DNA of 64,000 nucleotides from Streptomyces albofaciens JCM 4342 (GTDB lineage: Bacteria; Actinomycetota; Actinomycetes; Streptomycetales; Streptomycetaceae): NCBI RefSeq assembly GCF_008634025.1, contig NZ_PDCM01000001.1:1292001-1356000 (forward strand). Direction: 5' to 3'. How positions within the stretch are numbered: position 1 is the first letter of the stretch; the number at the start of each line of letters is the position of its first letter. Below, in pieces: positions 1 to 9,179 of the stretch. The notes under the pieces were generated by a model. That model did no database searches. It was not told the origin of the DNA and saw only the letters and a list, made by a program, of their open reading frames with translations. The position numbers were made by a program, and so were the translations under genes.

Positions 1-501
1 CGGCTCGACCGTCACCGCGCAGTGCAGCCGGGAGACGTCCGGGTCGTCCAGGGGCACGTCGGCCTGCGCCGAGCGGCCGACGCGGATCGCGCCGCCCCGG
101 GCGTGCAGGAGGTGGACGCCGCCGGCGTCGGGGCCGGAGACGACCCGCAGGCGGGGGGCGCCGTGCGGCAGGCCGTGGGCGGGGGCGGGGCCGGGGGCGC
201 CCAGCGAGAGCACCGCGCCGTCTATCAGCGGGGGTTCGCCGACCGCGGCGCGCTGCGGGTCCAGGCGGTCGGTGCCGGCGTACAGCACCACGGGGCCGCC
301 CGCCGGGCCCGCCGAGGCGCCGCCCTTGCCGCTGTTGCTGCTGCCGGAGGCGCCGATGTCCGCGCCGGACCCGGCGACGGCCGCCGCGAGGCCGCTCGCG
401 ACCGTGGCGAGCGCCGTCCCGGCGGGGGCCGTGACCAGGACGTCACAGGCCCGCGTGGGGTGGCCGCTGCGCGGCCCGAGGACGGTCAGCCGGATCTGCA
501 T
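1..501 (-). CDS. FHA-domain protein, N-terminal part (runs off the window edge)
   Basis: The minus-strand frame is open from an ATG at 501 to the first base of the window and encodes the first 167 residues. It begins MQIRLTVLGPRSG, continues through an Ala/Gly-rich stretch, and from about residue 110 shows a forkhead-associated fold signature: RVVSGPDAGG, then IRVGRS, DVPLDDPDVSRLHC. The S-R-x-H motif at the end is the phosphothreonine-binding loop typical of FHA domains. FHA domains bind phospho-Thr peptides, and two Ser/Thr kinases lie immediately divergent, so this protein is a natural candidate partner or substrate. In Streptomyces, proteins with this N-terminus often continue into an FtsK/SpoIIIE-type ATPase; that part is outside the window and is inference. 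The start has only a weak ribosome-binding site. Confidence 0.7.
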   Translation of the reverse strand, partial: MQIRLTVLGPRSGHPTRACDVLVTAPAGTALATVASGLAAAVAGSGADIGASGSSNSGKGGASAGPAGGPVVLYAGTDRLDPQRAAVGEPPLIDGAVLSLGAPGPAPAHGLPHGAPRLRVVSGPDAGGVHLLHARGGAIRVGRSAQADVPLDDPDVSRLHCAVTVEP

Positions 502-980
502 CGCCGTCAACGGTCCCTTCCGCCCGGACCGTTCGGCGGGGGCCCCGTGACCTCCCCCACCGCACCCGGGCACTTCGGCACGTACAAGTCCCGACGCGGG
601 GAGCACCGGGCTCCCGCGCCGCACGCGTGCGACGGGGACCCCGCACCCCCACCGCTCCCGTGCTGGGTGCATCCTCGCACCTGCCACCGACAACACGCCC
701 GCCGACCATCACTCAGTGATCTTGATTGGTCGGCCCCGGACGCAAAACCACCTGATCGTGCCCTGCGAAAGTCCAATTTTCGATCATCGGTGCTCGCTGT
801 TCGGCCTGACGTGGACATCGATCCGGAAGCGCCGGCAACCATCTGTCCTGAATGCGCGTCTTTCCTGCAAGCCCCGCCCGATCGTCCCGGCGTACGGCCG
901 GTACGGCGGCACTACAGTGGGGCGAAGGGCCGCGGCGACCCACCGGCCCGGCAAGGATCGACCACGACCAGGGAGCGCAC
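502..980. promoter_or_regulatory. Divergent intergenic region between the FHA gene and pkaA
   Basis: No convincing gene lies in these 479 bases; the long plus-strand frame across them is the shadow of the FHA gene. Two signals stand out. ATCACTCAGTGAT at 708-720 is a perfect 6-1-6 palindrome and a possible operator. TACAGT at 913-918 fits a Streptomyces -10 element and would start pkaA transcription near 925, leaving a 5' leader of about 55 bases. No clear -35 is visible. Confidence 0.35.
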
Positions 981-2747
981 GTGCGGCCGGTAGGCAGCAA
1001 GTACCTGCTTGAGGAGCCGCTGGGACGCGGTGCCACGGGCACCGTCTGGCGGGCTCGTCAGAGGGAGACCGCGGGCGCCGAGGCCGCGGTGGCCGGCGAG
1101 CCGGGCGAGACGGTCGCGATCAAGGTCCTCAAGGAGGAGCTGGCGCACGACGCGGACGTCGTCATGCGCTTCCTGCGGGAGCGCTCGGTCCTGCTGCGGC
1201 TGACCCACCCGAACATCGTGCGCACCCGCGACCTGGTCGTCGAGGGCGATCTGCTGGCGCTGGTCATGGACCTGATCGACGGCCCCGACCTGCACCGCCA
1301 CCTCCGCGACAACGGCCCCTTCAGCCCCGTCGCCGCGTCCCTGCTGACCGCCCAGATCGCCGACGCGCTGGCCGCCAGCCACGCCGACGGCGTGGTGCAC
1401 CGCGACCTGAAGCCCGCCAACGTCCTGCTCAAGGGCACCGGCGAGGGCGACACCGCCGAGCTGCACCCGATGCTCACCGACTTCGGCATCGCCCGCCTCG
1501 CGGACTCGCCGGGGCTGACCCGCACCCACGAGTTCGTCGGCACCCCCGCCTACGTGGCGCCCGAGTCCGCCGAGGGCCGCCCGCAGACCTCCGCCGTGGA
1601 CATCTACGGCGCCGGCATCCTGCTGTACGAGCTGGTCACCGGCCGCCCGCCGTTCGGCGGCGCCAGCGCGCTCGAAGTCCTGCACCGCCACCTCAGCGAG
1701 GAGCCGCGCCGCCCGAGCACCGTCCCCGAGCCGCTGTGGACGGTCATCGAGCGCTGCCTCCGCAAGGAGCCGGGCGAGCGGCCCAGCGCCGAGAACCTGG
1801 CCCGCGCGCTGCGCACGGTCGCCGCGGGCGTCGGCGTGCACGCCACCCCGGCCCAGGCCGAGGCCGCGCTCGGCGTCGCGGCCCTGCTCGCGCCCGACCC
1901 GTCGCCCGCCACGGTGCCCGGCACCGGCGCGGACGGCTCCGGCGACGCCGACCCCACCCAGGTGCTCCCGTCCACCGGCGGCCAGGGCGGGTACGACCCG
2001 GCCGCGGCGACCGCCGTACTGCCGTCCACCGGCGGCCAGGGCGGCCAGGGCGCCGGGAGCGGCCCCGACGCCGACCCGACCCAGGTGCTCGCCTCGGGCT
2101 CCGGCGGCCAGGGCTTCGGCAACGGCCGGGGCGGCGCCGACCCGACCCGCGCGATGCCCCCCGTACCGTCCGGCCCGCCCGGTGGTCAGCAGCCCGAAGG
2201 GCCGCACCCCTGGGAGTCCCAGATGCGGGCCGCCCGGGACCGCAACGAGCAGACGCAGTACCTGGACCCGGGCGAGGACCCGCTGCGCCGCCGCCCGCAG
2301 CGGCAGCCCGCGCAGCCGCCGCAGCGCCCCCAGCAGCCGCCGCGCTACCAGGAGCCGTACCAGCAGCAGGCCCCCGCGCCCTACCAGCAGCAGGCCCCGG
2401 CGCCCTACCAGCCCCCGCAGCGCCGGCCGCAGCAGGCGCAGCAGGCGCCGCGCCGCCAGCAGCCGCCGCCCCGGCACTACGAGCCCGAGCCGCCGCGCGA
2501 GCGGGAGCCCCGCCCGCCCCGCGAGCCGCGCCGGCGCAGCGCCAACCCGATGCGCATCCCGGGCCTGGGCTGTCTCAAGGGCTGTCTGTTCGTGCTGGTG
2601 ATCCTGTTCGTCGGCGGCTGGGCGGTCTGGGAGTTCTCCCCGCTCCAGGAGTGGATCGGCACGACCAAGGGCTACTTCGAGCAGATCGGCGACGTCATCG
2701 GCGGCGTCCGGGACTTCGTCAAGGACATCGGCAACTGGTTCAAGTGA
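981..2747 (+). CDS. pkaA: Membrane-anchored Ser/Thr protein kinase (PkaA type)
   Basis: A 588-residue Hanks-type kinase that phosphorylates Ser/Thr on protein substrates. The GTG at 981 is chosen because GGGAG (971-975) sits five bases upstream and the kinase fold starts at once: glycine loop GRGATGTV (15-22), catalytic Lys48, HRDLKPAN with Asp142, DFG from Asp167, and an APE around 193-195. After about residue 275 comes a long Gly/Pro/Gln-rich linker with repeats such as STGGQGG and YQQQAPAP. One membrane segment (about 533-552, GCLFVLVILFVGGWAVW) lies near the C-terminus, leaving about 35 residues outside, so the kinase is cytosolic. pkaB follows 227 bases downstream. The order matches the pkaA-pkaB pair described in S. 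coelicolor, from memory; substrates cannot be read from sequence. Confidence 0.9.
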   Translation: MRPVGSKYLLEEPLGRGATGTVWRARQRETAGAEAAVAGEPGETVAIKVLKEELAHDADVVMRFLRERSVLLRLTHPNIVRTRDLVVEGDLLALVMDLIDGPDLHRHLRDNGPFSPVAASLLTAQIADALAASHADGVVHRDLKPANVLLKGTGEGDTAELHPMLTDFGIARLADSPGLTRTHEFVGTPAYVAPESAEGRPQTSAVDIYGAGILLYELVTGRPPFGGASALEVLHRHLSEEPRRPSTVPEPLWTVIERCLRKEPGERPSAENLARALRTVAAGVGVHATPAQAEAALGVAALLAPDPSPATVPGTGADGSGDADPTQVLPSTGGQGGYDPAAATAVLPSTGGQGGQGAGSGPDADPTQVLASGSGGQGFGNGRGGADPTRAMPPVPSGPPGGQQPEGPHPWESQMRAARDRNEQTQYLDPGEDPLRRRPQRQPAQPPQRPQQPPRYQEPYQQQAPAPYQQQAPAPYQPPQRRPQQAQQAPRRQQPPPRHYEPEPPREREPRPPREPRRRSANPMRIPGLGCLKGCLFVLVILFVGGWAVWEFSPLQEWIGTTKGYFEQIGDVIGGVRDFVKDIGNWFK

Positions 2748-2974
2748 CGGTGGCGCGCCGGGCCGTGCGGACGGCTCCGGCGCGCGCCCGGCGGGCGGCC
2801 CGCCCGCCCACGGCACGCGACCAAGGAGATTTGTCGACTTCCAACGGGCGATTTCCCCCACAGAAGTGCCGTCCCGGGCGATCCTGGGCACGCAGCCCCC
2901 TGCGACCCGCGTAGCTTTGACGCCACCTTCAGCCCCCTGAGGACGCTCAGCGGGCCCGACACGTCGGAGCAGTC

Positions 2975-4315
2975 TTGGCACGGAAGATCGGCAGCCGGTA
3001 CACCACCCACCAGATCCTTGGTCGCGGCAGCGCCGGCACGGTATGGCTCGGCGACGGACCCGAGGGGGCCGTCGCCATCAAGCTGCTGCGCGAGGACCTC
3101 GCCGCCGACCAGGAGCTGGTCGGCCGCTTCGTGCAGGAGCGCGCGGCGCTGCTCGGCCTGGAGCACCCGCACGTCGTCGCCGTGCGCGACCTGGTGGTCG
3201 ACGGCAACGACCTCGCCCTGGTCATGGACCTCGTACGGGGAACGGACCTGCGCACCCGCCTGGAGCGGGAGCGCCGGCTCGCCCCCGAGGCCGCCGTCGC
3301 CATCGTCGCCGACGTGGCCGACGGCCTCGCCGCCGCCCACAAGGCGGGCATCGTGCACCGCGACGTCAAGCCGGAGAACGTCCTGCTGGACATGCAGGGC
3401 CCGCTCGGCCCCGGCGGCGCGCACCCCGCGCTGCTCACCGACTTCGGCATCGCCCGCCTCGTCGACGCGCCGCGCCTCCACCAGCCGCCGGCCGGCGGAC
3501 CGCGCTCGGCCAAGGTGATCGGCACCCCCGACTACCTCGCCCCGGAGATCATCGAGGGCCTGCCGCCGCGCGCGTCCGTCGACGTGTACGCGCTCGCCAC
3601 GGTCCTGTACGAGCTGCTCGCCGGCTTCACGCCGTTCGGCGGCGGCCACCCCGGCGCGGTGCTGCGCCGCCACGTCACCGAGTCCGTGGCGCCGCTGCCC
3701 GGCATCCCGGACGAGCTGTGGCAGCTCCTCCTGCAGTGCCTGGCCAAGGCGCCCGCCTCCCGGCTGCGCGCCTCCGAACTGGCCTCCCGGCTGCGCGAGA
3801 TCCTGCCGGGCCTGGCCGGTCACCCGCCGCTGGACATCGACGAGCCGGACGACGAAACGTCCGAGCAGACCGGCCAGGAGTCCGGGGAGAGCGCCACCGG
3901 TCCGTACGCGTCCGGCGCCGCGGCCCCCTCCGGCCCGTACGAGGAAGCCCTCTACCCGCCGGTCGCCCCGGGCGGCACCCGGCCCCGCGGCGCCGTACCG
4001 CTCGTACACGGCTCCGCCGCCCCCGACTCGAACCGCGAGACCCACACGAGCATGCGCGTCCCCGGCCCCGACGAGCTGGCGGGCGGCGCCCACGGCACGG
4101 CCCGCGCGCCGCGCGCCGCGGGTGAGCGCCGCGCCGGATCGGCCCGGCACCGCGAGGCGGTGCGCCGCCGCCGGGTGAAGCTGGGCCTGGCCGCCGCGGC
4201 GGTGGTGGCCGCGGCCGGGATCGGCGGCTGGTTCGCCTCCCAGCACGGCGACTCCGGCGACGCCAAGCCGGGCGTCCAGCACTCCGACACGTCGACCCCG
4301 CGGCCCGTGCGCTGA
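2975..4315 (+). CDS. pkaB: Membrane-anchored Ser/Thr protein kinase (PkaB type)
   Basis: A second Hanks-type kinase, 446 residues, starting with a TTG at 2975 preceded by GGAG at 2966-2969. The glycine loop GRGSAGTV begins near residue 16; Lys36 is the ATP-binding lysine, HRDVKPEN carries catalytic Asp130, followed by DFG and a PDYLAPE activation segment. From about residue 270 to 400 the chain is acidic then Pro/Arg/Ala-rich and probably disordered. A single membrane helix (about 403-421, [19 protein letters not shown]) leaves a 25-residue external tail. There is no PASTA or other sensor domain, so the input signal is unknown. It is probably a paralogue of pkaA; whether the two are cotranscribed is not clear across the 227-base gap. 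Confidence 0.9.
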   Translation: MARKIGSRYTTHQILGRGSAGTVWLGDGPEGAVAIKLLREDLAADQELVGRFVQERAALLGLEHPHVVAVRDLVVDGNDLALVMDLVRGTDLRTRLERERRLAPEAAVAIVADVADGLAAAHKAGIVHRDVKPENVLLDMQGPLGPGGAHPALLTDFGIARLVDAPRLHQPPAGGPRSAKVIGTPDYLAPEIIEGLPPRASVDVYALATVLYELLAGFTPFGGGHPGAVLRRHVTESVAPLPGIPDELWQLLLQCLAKAPASRLRASELASRLREILPGLAGHPPLDIDEPDDETSEQTGQESGESATGPYASGAAAPSGPYEEALYPPVAPGGTRPRGAVPLVHGSAAPDSNRETHTSMRVPGPDELAGGAHGTARAPRAAGERRAGSARHREAVRRRRVKLGLAAAAVVAAAGIGGWFASQHGDSGDAKPGVQHSDTSTPRPVR

Positions 4316-4387
4316 GCCGCGGTCCTGCCGCCGCACCCGTTCCCACCTGCGGCCACGCGCCCGCGCCCGGGACGCCGCGCGAGGGTC

Positions 4388-4425
4388 GGGACATGGATGC
4401 GGCGGCAGCCGTTAGGCTGGGGTGC
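4388..4425 (+). promoter_or_regulatory. Predicted leaderless promoter of prfB
   Basis: TAGGCT at 4413-4418 ends seven bases before the GTG start at 4426, so transcription should begin at the start codon itself. GGGACA at 4388-4393 is a loose -35 match with a 19-base spacer. No ribosome-binding site lies between, as expected for a leaderless mRNA. Confidence 0.55.
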
Positions 4426-5538
4426 GTGGCAGTCGTCGATGTATCCGAAGAGCTGAAGTCCCTCTCCTCGACCATGGGGTCGATCGAGGCCGTCCTGGAC
4501 CTCGACAAGATGAGGGCCGATATCGCTGCGCTTGAGGAGCAGGCCGCGGCGCCGTCCCTGTGGGACGACCCGGAGAACGCGCAGAAGATCACCAGCCGGC
4601 TGTCCTACCTCCAGGGCCAGCTGCGCCGGGCCGAGGAGCTGCGCGGCCGGGTCGACGACCTCGGGGTGCTCTTCGAGCTCGCCGAGGCCGAGGGCGACGA
4701 CGAGGCCCGTGCCGAGGCCGAGGGTGAGCTGGCCGACGTCCGCAAGGCGGTCGACGAGCTGGAGGTGCGCACCCTCCTGTCCGGCGAGTACGACTCCCGC
4801 GAGGCCGTGGTCAACATCCGCGCCGAGGCCGGCGGCGTGGACGCCGCCGACTTCGCCGAGAAGCTCCAGCGCATGTACCTGCGCTGGGCCGAGCGGCACG
4901 GCTACAAGACCGAGCTGTACGAGACCTCCTACGCCGAAGAGGCCGGCATCAAGTCGACCACCTTCGCCGTCCAGGTCCCGTACGCGTACGGCACGCTCTC
5001 CGTCGAGCAGGGCACCCACCGCCTCGTGCGCATCTCGCCCTTCGACAACCAGGGCCGCCGCCAGACGTCCTTCGCGGGCGTCGAGGTGCTGCCGGTGGTC
5101 GAGCAGACCGACCACATCGACATCGACGAGTCCGACCTGCGGGTGGACGTGTACCGCTCCTCCGGCCCCGGCGGCCAGGGCGTCAACACGACCGACTCCG
5201 CGGTGCGCCTGACGCACATCCCGACCGGCATCGTCGTCTCCTGCCAGAACGAGCGCTCGCAGATCCAGAACAAGGCGACCGCGATGAACGTCCTCCAGGC
5301 GAAGCTGCTCGAACGCCGCCGCCAGGAGGAGCAGGCCAAGATGGACGCGCTCAAGGGCGACGGCGGCAATTCCTGGGGCAACCAGATGCGTTCGTACGTC
5401 CTGCACCCCTACCAAATGGTCAAGGACCTGCGTACCGAGTTCGAGGTCGGTAATCCGCAGGCCGTGCTCGACGGCGACATCGACGGCTTCCTGGAGGCGG
5501 GCATCCGCTGGCGCAAGCAGCAGGAGCAGGGGAAGTAA
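4426..5538 (+). CDS. prfB: Peptide chain release factor 2 (RF2)
   Basis: A 370-residue class I release factor that recognises UGA and UAA in the ribosomal A site and triggers hydrolysis of peptidyl-tRNA. SPF at residues 204-206 is the codon-reading tripeptide of RF2 (RF1 has PxT), and GGQ at 249-251 in [17 protein letters not shown] is the catalytic motif. The frame is continuous, so there is no programmed frameshift of the kind found in E. coli prfB. The GTG at 4426 is preferred to upstream in-frame ATGs because it begins the conserved sequence and sits at a predicted transcription start. A strong hairpin follows. In many bacteria prfB precedes ftsE, as it does here with two genes between. 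Confidence 0.96.
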   Translation: MAVVDVSEELKSLSSTMGSIEAVLDLDKMRADIAALEEQAAAPSLWDDPENAQKITSRLSYLQGQLRRAEELRGRVDDLGVLFELAEAEGDDEARAEAEGELADVRKAVDELEVRTLLSGEYDSREAVVNIRAEAGGVDAADFAEKLQRMYLRWAERHGYKTELYETSYAEEAGIKSTTFAVQVPYAYGTLSVEQGTHRLVRISPFDNQGRRQTSFAGVEVLPVVEQTDHIDIDESDLRVDVYRSSGPGGQGVNTTDSAVRLTHIPTGIVVSCQNERSQIQNKATAMNVLQAKLLERRRQEEQAKMDALKGDGGNSWGNQMRSYVLHPYQMVKDLRTEFEVGNPQAVLDGDIDGFLEAGIRWRKQQEQGK

Positions 5539-5570
5539 GCACCGGTGAAAAGCCACCCGAATATCCCGTG

Positions 5571-5608
5571 AAAAACAACTGCCGCATTCTGTGCGGCAGT
5601 TGTTTTTT
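5571..5608 (+). terminator. Rho-independent terminator after prfB
   Basis: A perfect 16-bp stem (5571-5586 with 5592-5607) around a TTCTG loop, AAAAACAACTGCCGCA on the left arm and ending in a run of six T. It is the most classical terminator in the window and isolates prfB from the surface-protein gene. The rest of the 347-base gap to 5885 contains no gene that I can support. Confidence 0.93.
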
Positions 5609-5885
5609 GCTGCCCGGCCCCTCTGTGGCAATTTGGTCACAGTCATACGTCCATGGACCCCGCAACTCCCCTCAATTCGGTCATCGCACCTTTATTTGAC
5701 CTTGACGATGATGTGAGAACTGGGAAGGGTGGTACGCGGCACGCGTATGTCTCGGGGCGTGTGTGTGAACGGGGATCTGAGTGCAACGGCCGCCGGGCGG
5801 TGCTGCGACTCGTGTACCCGGGTCGGCCGCTGCCCCGAACAGCGATGCTCCACAAACGAGTAGAGCTACTGGGGGTAGCAGGCAC

Positions 5886-6821
5886 ATGACGAAGAAGACG
5901 CGGCTGCGCGTAGCGCGCATTGCGGCCGGTGCGGTGATCGCGGCCGGTGCGTCGCTCACCGCGGCCGGGGCCGCTTCGGCGGTCGGTTCCGACCAGACGG
6001 CGGGCGCCCCGGACGGCGGGATCATCGGCGGGGTCATCGGCGGGATCATCGGCGGCTCCGACTCCGGCGGCAGCCAGACCGGTGGCAGCCAGACCGGCGG
6101 TTCGCAGACCGGCGGCAGTGACACCGGCGGTTCGCAGACCGGCGGCAGCCAGACCGGCGGCTCCCAGACCGGTGGCAGCCAGACCGGTGGTTCGCAGACC
6201 GGCGGCAGCGAGTCCGGTGGTACGCAGTCGGGCGGTTCGCAGTCCGGTGGTACGCAGTCGGGCGGCACGCAGTCCGGTGGTACGCAGTCGGGCGGTACCC
6301 AGTCCGGTGGTACGCAGTCCGGTGGCACCCAGTCGGGCGGTACGCAGTCCGGTGGCACCCAGTCGGGCGGTACGCAGTCCGGTGGTACGCAGTCCGGCGG
6401 CCAGTCCGGTTCGCAGACCGGCGGCTCCCAGACCGGTGGTTCGCACTCGGGCGGCAGCCAGACCGGCGGTCAGTCGGGCGGCCAGTCCGGCTCCCAGACC
6501 GGTGGCGGCGACTCCGGCGGTTCGGGCCACAGCGGCGGCAGCAGCACCGGCGGCAGCACCGGTGGCAGCGGCGACGGCACCGGCACCGGTACCGACAACG
6601 AGGGCACCGCGCCCATCGAGCAGCCCGGCGAGGGCAACGAGCAGATCGTCAACACGCCCGGCCAGCCGCAGCAGCAGGCCAAGGGCGGCGAGCTGGCGGA
6701 GACCGGTGCTTCCGGCACCACCTTCCTGCTCGTCGGCGCGGCGACGATGATCGCCGGTGGCATCGGCTTCCGCCTGATGCCGCGCCTGATCAACAAGGGC
6801 GGCGGCGCGGCCGCGGCCTGA
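5886..6821 (+). CDS. Repeat-rich surface protein with LAETG sortase signal
   Basis: A 311-residue secreted protein. Residues 1-32 are a signal peptide (KKTRLR basic start, hydrophobic core, ASA cleavage). Residues about 58-200 are tandem pentapeptides of the SQTGG and TQSGG types, rich in Gly, Ser and Thr. The C-terminus has LAETG (270-274), a hydrophobic helix (FLLVGAATMIAGGIGF) and a basic tail (RLMPRLINK), the three-part wall-sorting signal. LAxTG rather than LPxTG is the signature of class E sortases of Streptomyces, which attach proteins covalently to peptidoglycan. No folded domain is visible, so it may be a flexible stalk, possibly glycosylated. ATG 5886 is chosen because it begins the signal peptide; longer forms would bury it. 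No sortase gene is adjacent. Confidence 0.88.
   Translation: MTKKTRLRVARIAAGAVIAAGASLTAAGAASAVGSDQTAGAPDGGIIGGVIGGIIGGSDSGGSQTGGSQTGGSQTGGSDTGGSQTGGSQTGGSQTGGSQTGGSQTGGSESGGTQSGGSQSGGTQSGGTQSGGTQSGGTQSGGTQSGGTQSGGTQSGGTQSGGTQSGGTQSGGQSGSQTGGSQTGGSHSGGSQTGGQSGGQSGSQTGGGDSGGSGHSGGSSTGGSTGGSGDGTGTGTDNEGTAPIEQPGEGNEQIVNTPGQPQQQAKGGELAETGASGTTFLLVGAATMIAGGIGFRLMPRLINKGGGAAAA
6058..6402 (+). repeat. 15-bp in-frame tandem repeat coding for xQxGG pentapeptides
   Basis: About 23 consecutive 15-bp units within the surface-protein gene. The 5' units encode SQTGG (with SDTGG and SESGG variants) and the 3' units encode TQSGG. DNA copies alternate between GGTACGCAGTCCGGT-like and GGCACCCAGTCGGGC-like versions. 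Identity is high enough for slippage and copy-number change. Confidence 0.9.
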
Positions 6822-6860
6822 CACCAGGCCTCGCCCCGCTCCCGGGGCGGCGCATGACGA

Positions 6861-6893
6861 AGGGCCCGGAGCGCACTCGGCGCTCCGGGCCCT
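6861..6893 (+). terminator. Hairpin terminator between the surface-protein gene and the zinc-ribbon gene
   Basis: Perfect 14-bp stem AGGGCCCGGAGCGC (6861-6874) with 6880-6893 and loop ACTCG. It lies between two converging genes and can serve both strands. There is no long T run, as is usual in Streptomyces. Confidence 0.75.
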
Positions 6894-6995
6894 CCGGCGT
6901 TCTCATCTCAGCGGTACACGGGGCGACCATCCGCATCACGCGGAGCAACGCGCCGTACGCGGCGTGTCATCCGGCCCGGAGCCGACGGGCCACGC

Positions 6996-7184
6996 TCACG
7001 CGGCCTGGTGCACCAGCACCGCCAGCGCGATGAGCGCCACCAGCAGCGCCACCAGGGCCGCGGGCGTCACCTGGCCGAACAGCCCGGTCTCCTGCAGCCG
7101 TTCCCTGCTCGCCCGGCACACGGGGCAGCGGCCCTCGTTCACAGGGGCCGCGCAGTTGGCGCACACCAGCCGGTCGTACGTCAT
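6996..7184 (-). CDS. Small zinc-ribbon membrane protein, unknown function
   Basis: A 62-residue protein starting at ATG 7184 with a very strong GGAGGAGG ribosome-binding site just upstream. It has two CxxC pairs, CANC (8-11) and CPVC (20-23), spaced like a compact zinc ribbon, then a hydrophobic helix (about 42-60, AALVALLVALIALAVLV) to the C-terminus. The ribbon should face the cytoplasm with the tail in the membrane. I do not recognise a named family. It is convergent with the surface-protein gene and divergent from ftsE. Confidence 0.75.
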   Translation of the reverse strand: MTYDRLVCANCAAPVNEGRCPVCRASRERLQETGLFGQVTPAALVALLVALIALAVLVHQAA

Positions 7185-7478
7185 GCGACCTCCTCCTCAA
7201 CCGCTGCAACGCGCGGGCGACCACGATGGTTCCCTTACCACTGTGCCAGCTCGTCGGCGGAACGGCGCGCCCCGGTCACCTTCCGGCCTTTTCGGCGTCA
7301 TCCACCGGGCCGACGGGCCGGAATGTGCTCGTTTTGTCCCCGTAGATGCCGTGAATAAACGCACCAACCCCGAACGGCGACTGCGCCGTCGCGCGAGACT
7401 CGCGTATGGTCACGCTCACCGACGGGAGCCACGACAGGGGCATCCCGTGCCGCTACCCAGGTCGACCGTGGTGCATCA

Positions 7479-8168
7479 GTGATCCGATTCGACAACGTCT
7501 CCAAGACCTACCCGAAGCAGAACCGCCCCGCCCTCAGGGATGTCTCCCTGGAGATCGAGCGCGGCGAGTTCGTCTTCCTGGTGGGCTCCTCGGGCTCCGG
7601 CAAGTCCACCTTCCTGCGCCTGCTCCTGCGCGAGGAGCGCGCCAGCCATGGCGCCGTCCACGTACTGGGCAAGGACCTCGCGAAGCTCTCCAACTGGAAA
7701 GTGCCGCAGATGCGCCGCCAGGTGGGCACCGTCTTCCAGGACTTCCGGCTGCTCCCCAACAAGACGGTGGGGCAGAACGTCGCCTTCGCCCTCGAAGTCA
7801 TCGGCAAGCCGCGCGGCCAGATCCGCAAGACGGTCCCCGAGGTCCTCGACCTCGTCGGACTCGGCGGCAAGGAGGACCGCATGCCGGGCGAGCTGTCCGG
7901 CGGTGAGCAGCAGCGCGTCGCCATCGCGCGGGCGTTCGTCAACCGCCCGCTGCTGCTCATCGCCGACGAGCCCACCGGCAACCTCGACCCGCAGACCTCG
8001 GTCGGCATCATGAAGCTGCTGGACCGGATCAACCGCACCGGTACGACCGTGGTCATGGCCACCCACGACCAGCAGATCGTCGACCAGATGCGCAAGCGGG
8101 TCATGGAACTCGAAAAAGGCCGGCTCGTACGCGACCAGTCGCGCGGCGTGTACGGCTACCAGCACTAA
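7479..8168 (+). CDS. ftsE: Cell-division ATP-binding protein FtsE
   Basis: A 229-residue ABC-type ATPase that pairs with FtsX. Walker A is GSSGSGKST (36-44), the ABC signature LSGGEQQR begins at 139, and Walker B ends in ADEPT (Asp163, Glu164). FtsEX does not transport a solute; it uses ATP to switch on periplasmic or wall-bound peptidoglycan hydrolases at division sites. Start GTG 7479 matches the conserved [12 protein letters not shown]-terminus. TATGGT at 7405-7410 is a possible -10 about 60 bases upstream. ftsX follows after 32 bases, so the two form an operon. Confidence 0.96.
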   Translation: MIRFDNVSKTYPKQNRPALRDVSLEIERGEFVFLVGSSGSGKSTFLRLLLREERASHGAVHVLGKDLAKLSNWKVPQMRRQVGTVFQDFRLLPNKTVGQNVAFALEVIGKPRGQIRKTVPEVLDLVGLGGKEDRMPGELSGGEQQRVAIARAFVNRPLLLIADEPTGNLDPQTSVGIMKLLDRINRTGTTVVMATHDQQIVDQMRKRVMELEKGRLVRDQSRGVYGYQH

Positions 8169-8200
8169 GCGTGTACGGCCCCCAGCACTGAAAGGACGCC

Positions 8201-9112
8201 ATGCGCGCCCAGTTCGTCCTGTCGGAGATCGGCGTCGGTCTCCGCCGGAATCTCACGATGACCTTCGCGGTCATCGTCTCCGTCGCCCTCTCGCTCGGCC
8301 TGTTCGGCGCCTCGCTGCTGATGCGCGACCAGGTCAGCACGATGAAGGGCTATTGGTACGACAAGGTCAACGTCTCCATCTTCTTCTGCAACAAGAACGA
8401 CAGCGAGACCGGCGCCCACTGCGCCAAGGGTCCCGCCACCCAGCAGCAGAAGGACGACATAAAGGCCGAGCTGGACCGCCTGCCGATCGTGCAGAACGTG
8501 CAGCACGAGACCAGCGACCAGGCGTACAAGCACTACAAGGAGCAGTTCGGCGACACGCCCATCGCGGGCCTGGTCACCCCCGACCAGATGCCGGAGTCCT
8601 TCCGGGTCAAGCTCAAGGACCCCACGAAGTACGAAGTGATCAAGTCGGCGTTCTCCGAGCGGCCCGGCGTGCAGGAGGTGCAGGACCAGCGGGACACCGT
8701 CGAGCCGCTGTTCAACCTGCTCAACGGCATGAACATCGCCGCGCTGGTGGTGATGGCGCTGATGCTGCTGGTGGCGCTGATGCTGATCGTCAACACCGTG
8801 CGGGTGTCGGCGTTCAGCCGGCGGCGGGAAACCGGGATCATGCGCCTGGTGGGCGCGTCGAGCTTCTACATCCAGATGCCGTTCATCCTGGAGGCGGCCA
8901 TCGCGGGCCTGCTCGGCGCGGTGTTCGCCTGTGTGCTGATCGTCGGCGGCAAGTGGGTGCTGATCAACAACTGGCTGGCCACGCGGATCCAGGTCATTCA
9001 GTTCATTGGCTGGGATTCGGTCGTGGCGGTGCTGCCGCTGGTGCTGCTGATCGGCTTGTTGATGCCGGCGCTCGCCGCGTTCTTCGCGCTCCGCAAGTAC
9101 CTCAAGGTGTGA
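8201..9112 (+). CDS. ftsX: Cell-division membrane protein FtsX
   Basis: A 303-residue membrane partner of FtsE. One helix near the N-terminus (about 20-42), a large extracellular domain with two cysteines (CNKNDSETGAHC), then three helices in the C-terminal third: the FtsX/MacB-like layout of four segments. The extracellular loop is where FtsX contacts wall hydrolases or their adaptors. AAGGA lies just before the ATG. A terminator follows directly at 9124, closing the ftsEX operon. Confidence 0.95.
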   Translation: MRAQFVLSEIGVGLRRNLTMTFAVIVSVALSLGLFGASLLMRDQVSTMKGYWYDKVNVSIFFCNKNDSETGAHCAKGPATQQQKDDIKAELDRLPIVQNVQHETSDQAYKHYKEQFGDTPIAGLVTPDQMPESFRVKLKDPTKYEVIKSAFSERPGVQEVQDQRDTVEPLFNLLNGMNIAALVVMALMLLVALMLIVNTVRVSAFSRRRETGIMRLVGASSFYIQMPFILEAAIAGLLGAVFACVLIVGGKWVLINNWLATRIQVIQFIGWDSVVAVLPLVLLIGLLMPALAAFFALRKYLKV

Positions 9113-9123
9113 CTCATGCCAAG

Positions 9124-9160
9124 AGCGCCGTACGGTCAACTCCCCGTACGGCGCTTCTTT
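9124..9160 (+). terminator. Terminator after ftsX
   Basis: 12-bp perfect stem AGCGCCGTACGG (9124-9135) with 9144-9155, eight-base loop, then a TCTTT tail. The -10 element of the next gene begins only seven bases beyond it. Confidence 0.85.
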
Positions 9161-9179
9161 CTGGCCTACACTCACCGGC

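Noticed and set aside
912..2981. 689-residue minus-strand frame opposite pkaA
   Set aside because: It is the antisense shadow of a GC-rich kinase gene; it has no domain and is made of compositional Gly/Ala/Arg/Val runs.
4393..4600. Programmed frameshift in prfB
   Set aside because: The reading frame is continuous from GTG 4426 to the stop, without an early in-frame TGA.
5609..5885. Riboswitch upstream of the surface-protein gene
   Set aside because: The leader is 200-300 bases and could be structured, but I could not match it to any known class such as the c-di-AMP (ydaO) type.
6058..6402. CRISPR-like array
   Set aside because: Repeats are 15 bp, contiguous, in frame, and without spacers; they code for a protein repeat.
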